A DNA stretch of 64,000 bases from Bacillus massilinigeriensis (GCF_900111815.1 NZ_LT630004.1:1710412-1774411), one strand, 5' to 3'; positions 28,076 through 37,708 are shown, counted from the first letter of the stretch. Notes: generated from the letters alone by a model not told the origin. Numbers and translations: made by a program.

Positions 28076-28101
28076 AAAAAAACGAGAGATATCACTCTCG
28101 C
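28076..28101 (-). terminator. Terminator-like hairpin between dnaD and nth
   Basis: GCGAGAGTGATATCTCTCG on the minus strand is followed by TTTTTTT. It lies directly after the dnaD stop, inside what is otherwise the dnaD-nth-ypoC operon, so read-through or a separate nth promoter is needed. Confidence 0.7.
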
Positions 28102-28105
28102 GCTC

Positions 28106-28816
28106 CTATTGTTCGAGCCAATTATAAAATGGCACAGGCCTTGATTGGACCTTTGCCTCTTCCTGCAGCGGCCTTTGATTGTGACTTTGATGTTGTCTGA
28201 ATTTCCTGCTTTGCTTTCTTGCCTGTTCAATCGTTTTTATTCCATTTTTCTTCCATTCAAAAAGAATCCTGTCAATATAGCGGAAGTTAAGCTTTCCAGA
28301 GATCACCGCTTCCCTCAGCGCGTATTTAATAATGATAGGATCATGCTGATCATCATCCATCCACATCCCAAGCGTCTCACATTCAAACGGAGAAAGCGGC
28401 CTTCCAAATTCTTTTTCAAAACAAGTGTAGACATCACTTTCCTCGCTCTGCTTTTGTCTGGCCTGCTCTTTCTTCCTAGAACCTAAGAAACGTTCGACAA
28501 GCTTTTCCTGCAATGGTTGAAGTGAATAACGTTCAAAGCGAATCCCTTCCTGCGAATAGCCCTCAATAATTTCGATAAAGCCCTTTTGAATAAGTGATCT
28601 TAAAAGCTTAGAGCACTCCAATGAGCTTGCAGTCATCCTATTTGCTAGCTCGACGGGGGTAGGAAAAGCATTTCCTCTTTCCAAGAAGTATTGGACATGC
28701 AAAAGAAGTACAAGTTCCTGTTCAGACAGGTTCATCTGCTTATATTGGGATAACAACATGGCTGGAATGGTAATATTGCCTTCCTTAAGCCAATCCAAAA
28801 TTTCTGATTTTTGCAT
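28106..28816 (-). CDS. dnaD: DNA replication initiation protein DnaD
   Basis: DnaD acts with DnaB and DnaI to load the replicative helicase at oriC and at restart sites. The start at 28816 follows GAGGTGTCCG, giving 236 residues (B. subtilis 232). The N-terminal DDBH1 domain is a winged helix (about 1-110). The C-terminal DnaB_2 domain (about 130-205) contains the conserved YIDRILFEW (the YxxxIxxxW motif). A basic Gln-rich tail follows. The longer frame to 28903 has no ribosome site. Confidence 0.93.
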   Translation of the reverse strand: MQKSEILDWLKEGNITIPAMLLSQYKQMNLSEQELVLLLHVQYFLERGNAFPTPVELANRMTASSLECSKLLRSLIQKGFIEIIEGYSQEGIRFERYSLQPLQEKLVERFLGSRKKEQARQKQSEESDVYTCFEKEFGRPLSPFECETLGMWMDDDQHDPIIIKYALREAVISGKLNFRYIDRILFEWKKNGIKTIEQARKQSRKFRQHQSHNQRPLQEEAKVQSRPVPFYNWLEQ

Positions 28817-28901
28817 ACCGGACACCTCTTTTAAAGTATAACACGAACACATCTTCCGGTAACAGACTCTGTAAAGAGATTTGCACCAACAATATATTCC
28901 C

Positions 28902-28936
28902 AAAAAAGACAGCCCCGCAAGCAGAATTGCAGGGCC
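28902..28936 (-). terminator. Terminator of asnS
   Basis: GCCCTGCAA / TTGCGGGGC stem (one mismatch) followed by TTTTTT on the minus strand, 12 bases after the asnS stop. Confidence 0.78.
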
Positions 28937-28947
28937 AGCTAATCTTA

Positions 28948-30243
28948 TTATGGGTATAGACGGTTCAGCAAACGCGGGAAGGGTATCGTTTCCCTCACGT
29001 GTTCCACTCCGCTAATCCACGCAACTGTCCGCTCAAGACCGAGCCCGAATCCGGAATGAGGCACAGAACCGTATTGACGCAATTCCATATACCATTTGTA
29101 AGCTTCGAGCGGTAAGTTGTGCTTTTCAATCTGCTCTTTTAAATATTCGTAGTCATGTACCCTCTCCGAACCGCCAATGATTTCTCCATAACCTTCCGGA
29201 GCAATGAGGTCTGCACACAGGACAACATCATCTCTATCCTTTGCAGGCTGCATGTAGAAAGGTTTTAAGTCTTTTGGATAGTGTGTGATGAAAACCGGTT
29301 TCTCAAAGGATTCTGCAATCGCTGTCTCATGTGGAGCTCCAAAGTCATCGCCCCACTCAATATCATTGAAACCTTTTTTATGCAAAAATTTAATTGCATC
29401 ATCGTATGAAATTCTTGGGAATGGGGCTTTTATTTTTTCCAGTTTCTCTGTATCGCGGCCAAGCGTCTTCAGTTCAATTGGGCAATTTTCCAATACCGAA
29501 GTGACAATATAAGAAACATAATCTTCCTGCACTTTTAAATTATCTTCAAAATCATAAAAAGCCATTTCAGGTTCAATCATCCAAAATTCAATAAGATGTC
29601 TGCGTGTTTTAGATTTTTCTGCCCGGAAAGTTGGTCCGAAAGAAAAAACTTTTCCCATCGCCATCGCTGCAGCTTCCATATAAAGCTGACCCGACTGGGA
29701 AAGGAAGGCATCCTCATCAAAATACTTTGTATGAAACAATTCTGTTGTACCTTCTGGAGCACTTCCTGTAAGAATAGGGGGATCAACTTTCGTGAAAGCA
29801 TTCTTGTTGAAGAATTCGTATGTTGCCCGAATGATTTCGTTCCTGATTTTCATTACAGCGTGCTGTCGGCGGGAGCGAAGCCAAAGATGACGGTGATCCA
29901 TTAAAAATTCTGTTCCATGCTCCTTCGGTGTTATTGGATAATCAACTGCCTGATGAATTAGTTCTAATCCTGACACTTGAATTTCAAAACCTAATGGAGA
30001 ACGTGTATCTTCCGTCACGGTCCCCGTTACATATAGGGATGATTCCTGGGTAATCGATTTAGCTAGCTGGAAAATTTCTTCTGGAACATCAGCCTTTACA
30101 ACTACTCCTTGGACGAAACCTGTTCCATCACGCAGCTGCAAAAAGGCAATTTTACCGCTAGAACGTTTATTAGCAATCCATGCACCGAGTTTAACTTCCT
30201 TGCCTGCGTATTTATAAATTTCAGAAATAGTAACCTTATCCAC
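28948..30243 (-). CDS. asnS: Asparaginyl-tRNA synthetase
   Basis: AsnS charges tRNA-Asn. The 431-residue class IIb enzyme has the N-terminal OB-fold anticodon-binding domain (about 1-110). The class II motifs follow: motif 2 [19 protein letters not shown] near 208-226, and motif 3 [10 protein letters not shown] near 400-409. There is no T-box in the short upstream region. B. subtilis has the same aspB-asnS-dnaD order. Confidence 0.97.
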   Translation of the reverse strand: MDKVTISEIYKYAGKEVKLGAWIANKRSSGKIAFLQLRDGTGFVQGVVVKADVPEEIFQLAKSITQESSLYVTGTVTEDTRSPLGFEIQVSGLELIHQAVDYPITPKEHGTEFLMDHRHLWLRSRRQHAVMKIRNEIIRATYEFFNKNAFTKVDPPILTGSAPEGTTELFHTKYFDEDAFLSQSGQLYMEAAAMAMGKVFSFGPTFRAEKSKTRRHLIEFWMIEPEMAFYDFEDNLKVQEDYVSYIVTSVLENCPIELKTLGRDTEKLEKIKAPFPRISYDDAIKFLHKKGFNDIEWGDDFGAPHETAIAESFEKPVFITHYPKDLKPFYMQPAKDRDDVVLCADLIAPEGYGEIIGGSERVHDYEYLKEQIEKHNLPLEAYKWYMELRQYGSVPHSGFGLGLERTVAWISGVEHVRETIPFPRLLNRLYP

Positions 30244-30354
30244 TGTTTATTTCCCTCCAAAATTAAGCAAAGCTTGGGCTATGTACGCTCTTTATTATAC
30301 CCTTCGGTTAAACCGGCGGCAACCCAATTCCTATTCAGGTTGAAGGATGAGGTG

Positions 30355-30390
30355 AAAAAAAGGGCAGGAAGCCATTAGGCTTTCCTGTCC
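30355..30390 (-). terminator. Terminator of aspB
   Basis: GGACAGGAAAGCC / GGCTTCCTGCCC stem followed by TTTTTTT on the minus strand, just after aspB. Confidence 0.85.
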
Positions 30391-30398
30391 TAACTGTA

Positions 30399-31589
30399 TT
30401 ACACCATGTTTTTTATGACAAAATCAGAAATTCTTCCAACAGCTTTTTCAAGAAGGTCTAATGATGTAGCGTAGGATAGCCTAATATTTTCAGGTGAGCC
30501 AAAGCCGGAACCCGGTACAACTGCTACTTGAGCTTCTTCCAATAGCCTTGCCACAAAATGATCTACATCTCGGCAGCCTGATAGCTCTGCAGCCTCCTTT
30601 ACATTCGGGAATAAGTAGAATGCTCCCTGAGGCTTCAAACAGGTTACTCCAGCGATATTAATTATCTTCTCATGAATGATATCAAGGCGTTCTTCAAATG
30701 CTTCCCTCATCACCTCTACAGATTCTTGGCTCCCCGTATAAGCAGCAATCGCTGCATATTGGGAGGTAGCTGTCGGATTTGAAGTACTGTGGCTAGCAAG
30801 GTCTGTCATCGCCTGGATGATACCTTCATTACCTGCCGCAAATCCTATTCTCCAACCTGTCATCGAGTGGGATTTCGATACACCATTGATGATGATGGTC
30901 TGTTCTTTCAATTTGGGGGAAATGCTTGCAATGGAAAAGTGCTCATTCCCACCATAAAGGAGTTTTTCGTATATCTCATCGGATATAATCAGGATGCCGT
31001 GCTTGAGGCAGACGCTTCCTATCTCCTCCAGCTCCTTTTTAGAATAAATCATTCCTGTCGGATTACTCGGGGAGTTTAAAATGACTGCTTTCGTTCTTTC
31101 TCCTATCGCTTGTTCGAGTTGTGCTGCTGTAATCTTAAAAGCGTGTGCTTCCTTTGTCTCGATATAGATCGGTACCCCGCCAGCCAATTTTACTTGTTCT
31201 GGATAGCTCACCCAATATGGTATTGGTATGATGACTTCATCTCCATCATTAAGTAATACTTGGAACAATGTATACAGCGCATGCTTTGCACCGTTCGTTA
31301 CAATGATTTCCTTTGCACTATATTCTAACCCTTGGTCATGAAGAAGTTTGCCTGCAATCGCCTTTTTTAATGCCGGAAGACCACCTGAAGGTGTATACTT
31401 GGTGAAACCTTCCTTCATCGACTTCGTTGCAGCCTCCAAAATATGATCTGGTGTGTTGAAATCAGGCTCTCCAGCACCAAGTCCAATTACATCCAACCCC
31501 CGCGCTTTCATTTCCTTCGCTTTTGCAGTAATAGCAAGTGTTGTAGAAGGTGTCAAAGAACCGACTCTGTTTGCAAGCTTTATTTCCAT
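30399..31589 (-). CDS. aspB: Aspartate aminotransferase, PLP-dependent class I
   Basis: AspB interconverts aspartate and oxaloacetate with glutamate as amino donor. The 396-residue protein has the LGAGEPDFNTP motif near 37-47 and NSPSNPTG near 172-179. The PLP-lysine is in NGVSKSHSMTGWRIG near 235-249. GGGG-rich ribosome site before the ATG. It follows ypmB by 15 bases and is probably part of the ypmA-ypmB-aspB transcript. Confidence 0.95.
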   Translation of the reverse strand: MEIKLANRVGSLTPSTTLAITAKAKEMKARGLDVIGLGAGEPDFNTPDHILEAATKSMKEGFTKYTPSGGLPALKKAIAGKLLHDQGLEYSAKEIIVTNGAKHALYTLFQVLLNDGDEVIIPIPYWVSYPEQVKLAGGVPIYIETKEAHAFKITAAQLEQAIGERTKAVILNSPSNPTGMIYSKKELEEIGSVCLKHGILIISDEIYEKLLYGGNEHFSIASISPKLKEQTIIINGVSKSHSMTGWRIGFAAGNEGIIQAMTDLASHSTSNPTATSQYAAIAAYTGSQESVEVMREAFEERLDIIHEKIINIAGVTCLKPQGAFYLFPNVKEAAELSGCRDVDHFVARLLEEAQVAVVPGSGFGSPENIRLSYATSLDLLEKAVGRISDFVIKNMV

Positions 31590-31604
31590 CCGTAAATCCC
31601 CTTT

Positions 31605-32090
31605 TTAAAAATTATCAATAGCCCTTATTTTTTTGCCTGTATCATAATCAACATAATAATAATTTATGCTATTGCCTTCACTTTTGTAATAAACTTCCCA
31701 TGATGGTCGATCCGTTTTTTGGATTCTGGCCATACCAAGACGCACTGAAATAATTTCTTCTGGTTGTTTTTCACTATATACAAGATCAATTGCTTCCTGC
31801 CTGCTTGTTCCGTCTTTTACTTTACGAGTAATAACCTTCTCTGACTTTTCCGAAACCCATGCATAAACCTTCTCATCTTTTTGATTCTTAGCCTTAAGTA
31901 CATAGTAGGTTTCTTCCCCATTGAAAAGTTGAAAATCACTAAAATCAGTTAGGTCGGTTTTCTCTTTAAGAATGGTGACGGCTCTCTCTTCCCCTTTTTT
32001 TACCGGTGAAACAGAGTTTAAATATATTTTTGTGCAAATTCCTGTCAGGATCACAACGACAACAATCGAAATACCTATCCATTTTTTCAT
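31605..32090 (-). CDS. ypmB: YpmB, exported DUF5590/PepSY-like protein
   Basis: The 161-residue protein has an N-terminal membrane anchor or signal (residues 5-22) and an extracytoplasmic domain with a duplicated PepSY-like fold typical of YpmB. It ends with a YYYVDYDTGKKIR segment that recurs in PepSY domains. Position between ypmA and aspB agrees. Function unknown; PepSY domains often modulate peptidases. Confidence 0.85.
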   Translation of the reverse strand: MKKWIGISIVVVVILTGICTKIYLNSVSPVKKGEERAVTILKEKTDLTDFSDFQLFNGEETYYVLKAKNQKDEKVYAWVSEKSEKVITRKVKDGTSRQEAIDLVYSEKQPEEIISVRLGMARIQKTDRPSWEVYYKSEGNSINYYYVDYDTGKKIRAIDNF

Positions 32091-32101
32091 ATCATCACTT
32101 C

Positions 32102-32272
32102 TTATGTACGATAAATCGTAAAGACAGCTTTTTCTTGATCCTCTTGGTCCAATGCAAGCCCAAACATCAAATCGCGATCTTTTAATGTACGGTTTAAGGC
32201 ATCGACTATCTTATACAAATCAGGGCTTTGTTGAATTTTCACCGTTGAAAGAACATCTATTTTGCTTTCCAT
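32102..32272 (-). CDS. ypmA: YpmA family protein, 56 aa
   Basis: The start at 32272 is seven bases after GGAGG; two upstream in-frame starts overlap the ribosome site. The 56-residue soluble protein (ending TIYRT) matches YpmA in size and position. It has a short beta-alpha layout and no cysteines. Function unknown. Confidence 0.82.
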   Translation of the reverse strand: MESKIDVLSTVKIQQSPDLYKIVDALNRTLKDRDLMFGLALDQEDQEKAVFTIYRT

Positions 32273-32448
32273 TCCATTCATCCTCCATAGACTAAACAAT
32301 ATTTGTTACTTATATGTGCTCGTTGCTGGGTAGATAATATCGTTAGTGACCTACTAAATCTCAACACCCATTATAGCAGGTGTTTTAGGAACAAAGCAGG
32401 AAAACACAATCAAACTAATCTGGTCTACACATGTATTTGCTGCGCATT

Positions 32449-32475
32449 TTGCGCAGCTTTTTTTAAAAAAGCTAT
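32449..32475 (+). terminator. Orphan plus-strand terminator-like hairpin between ypmA and dinG
   Basis: GCTGCGCATTTTGCGCAGC is a perfect stem followed by TTTTTTT on the plus strand. All flanking genes are on the minus strand. On that strand the same hairpin lacks a T tail. Confidence 0.6.
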
Positions 32476-35264
32476 CATAGCCAGCTATCGATAAATGCGG
32501 TCAGTTCTCCCACGCTTGCCTCTTTTACCGGAACAGCAGGTATGGAATCAAGAAAAACATGTCCATAGCTTGAGGTTAGTATTCGGCGGTCAAATACAAC
32601 CACTACGCCACGGTCAGAGAACGTTCTGATCAGCCTGCCAAATCCTTGTTTAAACCTTAAGACTGCCTCGGGCAATGATAATTCGTTAAAAGGGTTTCCT
32701 CCACGGTTTCTTATCCTTGCATGCTTTGCTTTTGTGATTGGTTCATCAGGCGGTGAGAATGGCAGCCGCACGATAATGAGGCAGGATAAGTCTTCTCCTG
32801 GAATATCAACACCTTCCCAAAAACTGCTTGTACCAAAAAGAATTGCCTTCTCGAACTTCTGGAAGTTCCTCGTTAGCCGACTCCGGCTCCCTGCTGTAAT
32901 TCCTTGTGCAATCAATGCAAAATCTTCAAGCATACCGCTTTCCTTAATGAGATCATGCGTCTTTCTCAGCATATCATGAGAAGTAAATAAAATCAGCATT
33001 CGACCTTTCGTAGCTTCTGCAATAGAAATAATCTGTTCACTTATACTCACGATATAATCTTCTTCACGTACTGCTTTTATCTCAGGAATGTCTTTAGGAA
33101 CGAACATCTTTACCTGACTTTGATATTCAAAAGGAGAAGGAATGATTTTTGAAATAATCTGCATCTCATCAATCCCAAGGTTACGTTTCAAATATTCAAA
33201 GGTACTATTTACCGATAAAGTTGCAGACGTCATAATGACGGAATTCTTTTTACCAAAAAACCTGTCCTTAAGGAATGGAGAAATATCAGCCGGTCTGCCC
33301 GTTATCGTTGTATGGTTTTGCGGAGACCGCAAATCTGCTTCAATCCATGCAACATAGCTTGGATCCCTAAAAAGAATCATGTTTCGGATTTTAGCCCTGA
33401 TCCCCTCCAGTTCCGCAAGTAATGCTGCGGCTTCTTCCACAACAGCAAGCTCCGTTTTTTTCAATTCCCTGAGCATACCTTGGACTGCTTGAAGACGCAT
33501 TTTGAGCTCTTTTATTAAATCATTTGCTACAAAGGCAACCCTTTCTGCGATAAGATGCAGGTTTTGATTTTCACGAATTTCTGATTCCTCACCAAGAAGA
33601 CATATCGCTTTAACCGACCGATAGCTCGTTTGCTTTCTTGCTAGTAGCGCTGCGGCTTTAAAAAATTCTTCCGCTTCCTGCTGAAGCTGGATAATCAGAT
33701 TGTTGAGTTCATCCGTACTACAGCTCCCCAAGCGAAGTGCTTCCTCTCCTGCAAGGTCCTCGAGCTTGCCGAAAACTTGCTGTTGTTCAGAGAGCCCAAG
33801 CTGGTTGACAAGCAGTTTAATGGATAAATGATCAAGTGCCTCACCAAAATAACTGCCGGCCGCTTTTTCAAACTGATGGGCTTCATCAAGAATGATATGG
33901 TCATAATAAGGCAGGAATGGTTCATCCGATGCTAAATCTCTAAGCAGCATTGCGTGATTAGTAATAACAATATCCGCCTCGCTGGCCGCTTTTTTTGCCC
34001 TTAGAAAAAAGTCTTTCTTGTTCCATATCCCATCCTGTAAGAAGACAGATGAATCGTTCTTTATTTTGTTCCAATATATCATGCCACCGCTTGAAAGGTT
34101 AAGCTCATCGCTGTCTCCTGTTTCTGTTTCCGTCAGCCAAACAAGCACTTGCATTTTAGTAAGAGTGGTATCATAATTGTCTTCCTCTTCAAAGATAGAA
34201 ACTTCGAATCGAGACAGGCTAATATAGTGGCTGCGACCTTTGAGAAGCGCCGTTTTCACATGGTAGCCCAACATATCCCTCAGATTCTTGACTTCTTTAT
34301 GTAATAGTTGCTGCTGTAACTGAGTTGTATAAGTGCTCACAATTACCGTTTTATTCTGTTGCCTTGCAAAAATTGCTGCAGGCACAAGATAGGCTAAAGT
34401 CTTCCCGATTCCTGTTCCTGCCTCAATGATTGCATGCAAGCCCATTTCTAGCGAATGATGAACATCATCCATCATTTCCAACTGCCCTTTTCGCAGTTCA
34501 AAATCAGGCATTGCTTTTTCCAGCAATGCCTTTTTATCTTCAACAGTTTCAGGATATGCCATCTGCATTTTTGGGTATGTCTCTATTTCAACAGGCTTTT
34601 TTATCGCTAACCCTCGATATACTTCCATTTCAGACGGCAATACTTCAACTGTTTTTTCCTTTTTTAACAGCACTGTTTCAAAAAGAAGATGAAGATCGCT
34701 TTTCAAGCCAACAGAAAGCTCCGCCATTTTTCTAATTGTCACCTCGGGCAATGATTCGAGTTTTCCCTGAAGGATGAGTAGCAATTCAGCAGTTACTTCT
34801 GCATCGCTGTCGGCTTGATGCGGCCTGTCGTGGTCAATCCCTTCACGGATTGCCAAGTCAGAGAGTTTGTAGCTATCCGCGGAAGGAAATAGTATTCTTG
34901 AGAGCTCTACTGTATCAATGATTGGTCCGTAAAAACCTGCAAGTCCCGCCTGTTTCAATTCCTCCTGAAGAAAGTGCAGGTCAAAGAAAACATTATGTGC
35001 TACAAAAAAAGCGCCTTCCAGCAAGCTAAGGATATTTTCTGCTATCTCTTTAAAGAAGGGGGCATTCTTTACCATTTCATTGTTGATCCCTGTTAACGAT
35101 TCGATAAACGGCGGTATTTCCTTCCCAGGATTAACAAGGGAAGAGAATCGATTGGTGATGACTCCGTTTTCAATGACTACAGCGCCAACCTGGATAATTC
35201 TGTCACCTTTTTTTGGAGCGTTCCCTGTTGTCTCAAGGTCAACGACGACAAATGTATGATTCAT
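32475..35264 (-). CDS. dinG: DinG-family helicase with N-terminal 3'-5' exonuclease domain
   Basis: The 929-residue protein begins with a DnaQ-type exonuclease domain (VVDLETTG at 6-13; closing HxxxxD near 155). A DinG/XPD helicase follows, with Walker A EAGTGIGKT near 282 and DEAH near 455, and motif VI QGFGRLIR near 880. The Fe-S cysteines of XPD are absent, as in the S. aureus protein, which acts mainly as a nuclease. The start at 35264 is six bases after GAGGTG. A longer frame to 35285 has no site. Confidence 0.93.
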   Translation of the reverse strand: MNHTFVVVDLETTGNAPKKGDRIIQVGAVVIENGVITNRFSSLVNPGKEIPPFIESLTGINNEMVKNAPFFKEIAENILSLLEGAFFVAHNVFFDLHFLQEELKQAGLAGFYGPIIDTVELSRILFPSADSYKLSDLAIREGIDHDRPHQADSDAEVTAELLLILQGKLESLPEVTIRKMAELSVGLKSDLHLLFETVLLKKEKTVEVLPSEMEVYRGLAIKKPVEIETYPKMQMAYPETVEDKKALLEKAMPDFELRKGQLEMMDDVHHSLEMGLHAIIEAGTGIGKTLAYLVPAAIFARQQNKTVIVSTYTTQLQQQLLHKEVKNLRDMLGYHVKTALLKGRSHYISLSRFEVSIFEEEDNYDTTLTKMQVLVWLTETETGDSDELNLSSGGMIYWNKIKNDSSVFLQDGIWNKKDFFLRAKKAASEADIVITNHAMLLRDLASDEPFLPYYDHIILDEAHQFEKAAGSYFGEALDHLSIKLLVNQLGLSEQQQVFGKLEDLAGEEALRLGSCSTDELNNLIIQLQQEAEEFFKAAALLARKQTSYRSVKAICLLGEESEIRENQNLHLIAERVAFVANDLIKELKMRLQAVQGMLRELKKTELAVVEEAAALLAELEGIRAKIRNMILFRDPSYVAWIEADLRSPQNHTTITGRPADISPFLKDRFFGKKNSVIMTSATLSVNSTFEYLKRNLGIDEMQIISKIIPSPFEYQSQVKMFVPKDIPEIKAVREEDYIVSISEQIISIAEATKGRMLILFTSHDMLRKTHDLIKESGMLEDFALIAQGITAGSRSRLTRNFQKFEKAILFGTSSFWEGVDIPGEDLSCLIIVRLPFSPPDEPITKAKHARIRNRGGNPFNELSLPEAVLRFKQGFGRLIRTFSDRGVVVVFDRRILTSSYGHVFLDSIPAVPVKEASVGELTAFIDSWL

Positions 35265-35358
35265 AAGCAGCACCTCAATGTTCAAGTCATCAAAACGGTA
35301 TCATAAAAACGGAAAAAGAAAAAGCATCATGCCCGATAGGAATTTAAGTTGAGCAAAG

Positions 35359-35385
35359 AGCTTCCGCGTTTTTAGCGGAAGCTCT
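35359..35385 (-). terminator. Terminator of the panBCD operon
   Basis: AGCTTCCGC / GCGGAAGCT stem directly after panD on the minus strand. The T tail is weak (CTTTGCTC). Confidence 0.6.
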
Positions 35386-35388
35386 ACC

Positions 35389-35772
35389 TTACATTACCGT
35401 ACTCTCAGGCTCCGCATGGAGCATTTCTACAATACGGTTATTCTCATCCATAATTGCAACCTTTGGTTTATGAGTTGCCATTTCGTTTTCCGCAACGAGA
35501 GCGTAAGAGATGATGATAACAACATCTCCTTCCTGGACAAGGCGTGCAGCGGCTCCGTTTAAACAAATGGTCCCACTATTGCGTTTACCCGGGATGATGT
35601 ATGTCTCAAAGCGAGCGCCATTGTTATTATTAACAATCTGCACTTTTTCATTTGCTACTAACCCTACAGCATCAAGAATGTCACTGTCGATCGTAATGCT
35701 GCCTACATAATTCAGATTTGCTTCCGTTACTCTGGCTCTATGAATTTTGGCATTCATCATGTTGCGGAACAT
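35389..35772 (-). CDS. panD: Aspartate 1-decarboxylase, pyruvoyl enzyme
   Basis: PanD makes beta-alanine for pantothenate. The 127-residue proenzyme self-cleaves at the Gly24-Ser25 bond to give the pyruvoyl group; both residues are present in [20 protein letters not shown] (near 72-83) is also conserved. Length equals that of B. subtilis PanD. It is the last gene of panB-panC-panD and its start overlaps the panC stop. Confidence 0.96.
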   Translation of the reverse strand: MFRNMMNAKIHRARVTEANLNYVGSITIDSDILDAVGLVANEKVQIVNNNNGARFETYIIPGKRNSGTICLNGAAARLVQEGDVVIIISYALVAENEMATHKPKVAIMDENNRIVEMLHAEPESTVM

Positions 35773-36638
35773 TATTCATTCGCCTCCTGTTTATTTAAAT
35801 CAAGAATGATATTATCAATTAAACGAGCTCTGCTGAATTTAACTGCTAGCGCAATAATAAATCTCCCTGCAAGTTCTTTAACAGGAGTCAGATCAGGATA
35901 CGAATATATTTCGATATAGTCACATGTCCCACTGCAGTTTTCTTCTAAGTGCTTTTTGATTGCCTCCTCTATCCGAGCAGGGTTTCTTTCTCCGTCGCTC
36001 ACTAGTTTTTTCGCCAAGAGGAGACTTTGATATAACTCCGGTGCTTCTTTCCTCTCTACGTCGCTAAGGAAAACATTTCTAGAGCTCTTAGCAAGTCCAT
36101 CTGTCTCTCTTACCGTATCAACCGGCCTTATTTCAACAGGAATACAAAAATCCTTCACAAGACCTTCCACAACTGCAACCTGCTGGGCATCCTTCAAACC
36201 GAAGTATACCCTGTCCGGCTGTGTTATATTGAAAAGCTTTGTTAAGACTGTAGCAACGCCGTCAAAATGTCCTGGGCGGGATTTCCCGCACATACAATCT
36301 GTCCTGGTGTGAACAGCCGCAGTAACAGACGGTTTATTAGGATACATTTCCTCCACTGCGGGAAAAAATAGAGCATCTGCTCCTTCTGTTTCAGCCAGTA
36401 CTTTGTCACGTTCGATGTCTCTCGGATAAGAGTCAAGATCCTCTCCAGGACCAAATTGAAGCGGATTTACAAAAATGCTCATCACTACATAATCATTTTC
36501 TTCTTTTGCTTTTCTCAGCAAGGTTAAATGACCCTCGTGCAAGTAACCCATTGTTGGGACAAACCCAATTTTTTTTCCGGTTGCTTTCTCGGCAGAAAGT
36601 ATCCTTCTTAGATCTCCTGCCGTGTTGACTAATTTCAT
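35772..36638 (-). CDS. panC: Pantothenate synthetase (pantoate-beta-alanine ligase)
   Basis: PanC joins pantoate and beta-alanine using ATP. The 288-residue protein has the nucleotide motif [12 protein letters not shown] near 30-41, FGLKDAQQ (KMSKS-type region lies later) near 150-157, and DGLAKSSRN near 187-195. The first bases overlap the panB stop. All parts of the active site appear intact. Confidence 0.96.
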   Translation of the reverse strand: MKLVNTAGDLRRILSAEKATGKKIGFVPTMGYLHEGHLTLLRKAKEENDYVVMSIFVNPLQFGPGEDLDSYPRDIERDKVLAETEGADALFFPAVEEMYPNKPSVTAAVHTRTDCMCGKSRPGHFDGVATVLTKLFNITQPDRVYFGLKDAQQVAVVEGLVKDFCIPVEIRPVDTVRETDGLAKSSRNVFLSDVERKEAPELYQSLLLAKKLVSDGERNPARIEEAIKKHLEENCSGTCDYIEIYSYPDLTPVKELAGRFIIALAVKFSRARLIDNIILDLNKQEANE

Positions 36639-37471
36639 TCTCTGCCTCCATAAAGGGAACTTATGACATCTTCTTTCATTGTGAAAGTATGCTTTTCTTC
36701 CGGAAAAGCCCCTTCCTTCACTTCTTCCACATACTCGGAAACACCTTTTATTACTAGAGAATTGATGTCTGCATATTGTTTTACAAATTTAGGTATCTTC
36801 TCAACACCATAATTAACCAAGTCGTGATATACAAGAACTTGTCCATCCACCCCTGCTCCTGCTCCAATTCCGACTGTAGGAACATCAAGTATTTCCGATA
36901 TTTTCTCGGCCAGCTGACGAGGAACGCACTCTAGGACAATAGCAAAAGCTCCGGCATCCTGGCATTTTTTCGCATCTTCGAGCAGCTTTATTGCCGCACC
37001 TCTGTCCTTTCCTTGTACTTTATAGCCTCCCAACACCCCAACAGATTGTGGTGTAAGACCCAGATGAGCAACTACTGGGATACCAGCATTAACCAGTGCT
37101 TTGATATGAACTGTCACTTCATCGGCTCCCTCAAGCTTGACAGCATGCGCTCCAGTTTCCTGAATGATCTTCTGTGCGTTAATAAGGGTATCCCTTACTG
37201 ACAGATGATAGCTCATGAATGGCATATCAACCACAATAAATGTGTTGCCAGCACCTCTTTTCACCGCTTTGCCATGATGAATCATATCATCAACGGTAAC
37301 TGGTAGGGTGGATTCGTAACCAAGAACTACCATTCCAAGGGAATCTCCAACAAGAATTATATCGGCATTTGCCTGCTCTACATGCTTTGCAGAAGGATAA
37401 TCATATGCAGTAACCATTGCAATCTTGCTTCCTTCCCTCTTCATCCTTGTGAAATCGGTTGTTTGCTTCAT
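36635..37471 (-). CDS. panB: Ketopantoate hydroxymethyltransferase
   Basis: PanB adds a hydroxymethyl group from methylene-tetrahydrofolate to ketoisovalerate, the first committed step of pantothenate synthesis. The 278-residue TIM-barrel enzyme has [10 protein letters not shown] near 19-28, GDSLGMV near 42-48 and the metal-binding EGADEVT region. Glu in ECVPRQLA near 180 is catalytic. AGGAGGAAA is the ribosome site. A structured 200-base leader with a terminator precedes it. Confidence 0.96.
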   Translation of the reverse strand: MKQTTDFTRMKREGSKIAMVTAYDYPSAKHVEQANADIILVGDSLGMVVLGYESTLPVTVDDMIHHGKAVKRGAGNTFIVVDMPFMSYHLSVRDTLINAQKIIQETGAHAVKLEGADEVTVHIKALVNAGIPVVAHLGLTPQSVGVLGGYKVQGKDRGAAIKLLEDAKKCQDAGAFAIVLECVPRQLAEKISEILDVPTVGIGAGAGVDGQVLVYHDLVNYGVEKIPKFVKQYADINSLVIKGVSEYVEEVKEGAFPEEKHTFTMKEDVISSLYGGRE

Positions 37472-37521
37472 ATTTTCCTCCTTTTTAGAAAGGAAGAGAG
37501 AAAAACAATAGCGATTGTATG

Positions 37522-37561
37522 AAAAAATAAAGGGATCGCTTCTAATAAACAGAAGGATCCC
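37522..37561 (-). terminator. Attenuator-like terminator in the panB leader
   Basis: GGGATCCTTCT / AGAAGCGATCCC stem followed by TTTATTTTTTC on the minus strand, ending about 50 bases before the panB start. It lies downstream of a promoter and a second hairpin, the layout of a transcription attenuator. Confidence 0.8.
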
Positions 37562-37586
37562 AGTGCCTTTTACTTGTTTTATCCCT

Positions 37587-37616
37587 CTGTCCCGGTCCGT
37601 TTTCGGATCTAGGCAG
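37587..37616 (-). ncRNA. Possible pan-motif RNA in the panB leader
   Basis: On the minus strand CTGCC, a TAGA bulge side, TCCG-AAAA-CGGA and CCGGGACAG fold into a hairpin with a GNRA-like AAAA loop and unpaired A residues on both sides of the internal bulge. The pan motif is a described bacterial RNA found ahead of panB/C/D genes, a hairpin with bulged adenosines. Match to the model is from memory and not computed. Confidence 0.5.
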
Positions 37617-37675
37617 AATCTTTTTAAATTTGTAAGGAACCTGATGGTGCAGTTCTTTCGATACCGCCCAAAAAG

Positions 37676-37684
37676 ATTATAGCA
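37676..37684 (-). promoter_or_regulatory. Extended -10 promoter of panBCD
   Basis: TGCTATAAT on the minus strand (TATAAT at 37676-37681) has the extended TGn element. The -35 is poor. Transcription would start near 37669, leaving a leader of about 200 bases before panB. Confidence 0.7.
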
Positions 37685-37708
37685 AATCGCAAAAGCTATG
37701 ACTACTGT

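Noticed and set aside
30244-30398. T-box ahead of asnS
   Set aside because: The interval is only 155 bases, holds the aspB terminator, and shows no GGGTGG-type T-box sequence.
32303-32494. 63-codon plus-strand ORF between ypmA and dinG
   Set aside because: No ribosome site, odd cysteine-rich composition, and it runs across the orphan hairpin into dinG.
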